NCBI RefSeq assembly: GCF_000524195.1
Contig: NW_020170385.1
Span: 242,508 to 306,507, forward strand
Source of the DNA: Echinococcus granulosus
Taxonomy: Eukaryota; Platyhelminthes; Cestoda; Cyclophyllidea; Taeniidae
DNA length: 64,000 nt
Direction: 5' to 3'
The translations under genes and the position numbers were made by a program. Below are positions 63,128-64,000 of this stretch, in pieces. Under the pieces are notes generated by a model. The model had not been told where the DNA came from and did not search any database. It saw only the letters and a program-made list of their open reading frames with translations. The first letter of the stretch is position 1. Each line of letters starts with the position of its first letter.

Positions 63128-64000
63128 TCAAGTGAAATTGACCACGACTGAAGAGGTGGTAGAGTTGGCACCAGGAGGGCTACCAGAATCAGCCCCCTTC
63201 ATTCTTGCACCTGATTTCGACTCGCCCATGTATTCGGCGGTGAACGGTTGATCAGAAAAGTGGCAATCCACCGCGCGTTGGAGCGCTTCGACGAAAACCG
63301 AAAGGGGAACGGCGGACGAGGCGTTTCTCTCTGAGCCTGATGTCGAGGCCTGTGGGGGAGGAACATTCTCACTGTCGGCGTTGTTGGCAATCCATCGGTT
63401 AGCCAGAAGGGGAACTTGACCAGGGTGGTACTTGGAGTCCATATGGAAGGCGTGTGCCAAGAGCGGCAGCTTCCGCAGTGCTCGTCCATTAAGGCCAACG
63501 CTGCGCTGCGCCAAACGCCACACTCCCAAACTTGGTGCGGTTACCTGAGTTTGTGAAAAACATCGGCATAGAGACATATCCCGTAGCCACCAGCAATGTT
63601 ATCAAGTGCGGTTGTTAGGACGACCATTGTTTCGTCGGACAGAAATTAAGACAGTTGGATTAAATTTTACTTCAATAGAAAAAATGTCAAAGATGCCTTG
63701 ATGATTCCAATTTCACTTCATTCTCAAAACAAGCTACCTCATTTGCAACGCATTTCTATCAATTTTTGCAGGTGTAATGAGAGTGCTTTCTTGAAACATC
63801 TTTGGGCTCTGCGTCAAAGTTTATACGGATTGCAATCAACTAAAGGAAAAATTAAGTGTCATTTTAAGTGGAAAATGAGTTTGTGGAACAGTATCCCATG
63901 CGAAAACTTGGGGAGTTTAAGAACATTATTTTATTCTTAGAGAACATCGGCCAAGGTTTTTTCTTTTTTTCTTCTTTGTAATTTTACATCTGATGAATAA
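63128..64000 (-). CDS. TRIP13: TRIP13/PCH2 AAA+ ATPase, C-terminal part
   Basis: TRIP13 remodels HORMA-domain proteins such as MAD2 and meiotic HORMADs, acting in the spindle checkpoint and meiosis. Only the last exon is supported here, 63544-63128, with an acceptor ACTCAG and phase 0; the rest lies beyond the right edge and 63545-64000 is probably intron. The exon reads SVGLNGRALRKLPLLAHAF, matching the small AAA domain and its sensor-2 Arg (human SGRVLRKLPFLAHA). The closing helix is VFVEALQRAVDCHF, matching human GFLQALSLAVDKQF. Between these two, where human has about ten residues, there is a low-complexity stretch of about 45 residues rich in Ser, Ala, Asn and Pro. The protein then runs on for about 40 residues more than human. 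Orthology is well supported; the N-terminal exons cannot be judged. Confidence 0.85.

Noticed and set aside
63557..63643. Small minus-strand open frame, start MVVLTTALDNIAGG
   Set aside because: Lies directly upstream of the TRIP13 exon acceptor where an intron is expected, and runs across that acceptor out of frame with TRIP13.

Overview
The window looks like nuclear DNA of a parasitic flatworm, probably a tapeworm. Multi-exon genes interrupted by very short introns (31-37 and 66-73 bases) lie in AT-rich intergenic DNA with two 100-base assembly gaps. The flatworm assignment is inferred from intron sizes, divergent but recognisable animal orthologues, a possible spliced-leader acceptor and miniature LTR-like repeats. 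No taxon-specific marker was tested.

Layout, left to right. (1) 1-6478, minus strand: most of a mismatch-repair MSH6 gene, with the C-terminal ATPase part off the left edge. (2) 6479-8063: a shared upstream region carrying an LTR-like repeat. (3) 8064-11013, plus: the complete large subunit of ribonucleotide reductase (RRM1), divergently arranged with MSH6. (4) 13945-18345, plus: SART1/Snu66, a U4/U6.U5 tri-snRNP protein, with an assembly gap in its last exon. (5) 18346-24913: no convincing gene. (6) 24914-28427 (minus) and 32669-39888 (plus): a head-to-head pair of paralogous Methuselah-like (family B type) seven-helix receptors, each with one large intron at the same place. (7) 39889-47658: gene-poor, with two more copies of the LTR-like repeat. 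(8) 47659-53371, plus: a divergent B-type (B3-like) cyclin in eight exons. (9) 57630-62208, minus: a long coiled-coil protein followed by a Death-like fold and a very charged tail, the least familiar gene here. (10) 63128 to the right edge, minus: the C-terminal exon of TRIP13/PCH2.

Five of the seven genes serve genome copying, mRNA splicing or the cell cycle: MSH6, RRM1, SART1, the cyclin and TRIP13. Gene models were spliced by eye from reading-frame continuity and GT-AG (once GC-AG) junctions. Most junctions agree in phase. MSH6 has one internal junction that does not, and a possible frame break near its last visible part. The candidates most worth following up are the coiled-coil/Death-like protein, the receptor pair, the degenerate cyclin docking motif and the miniature LTR family.
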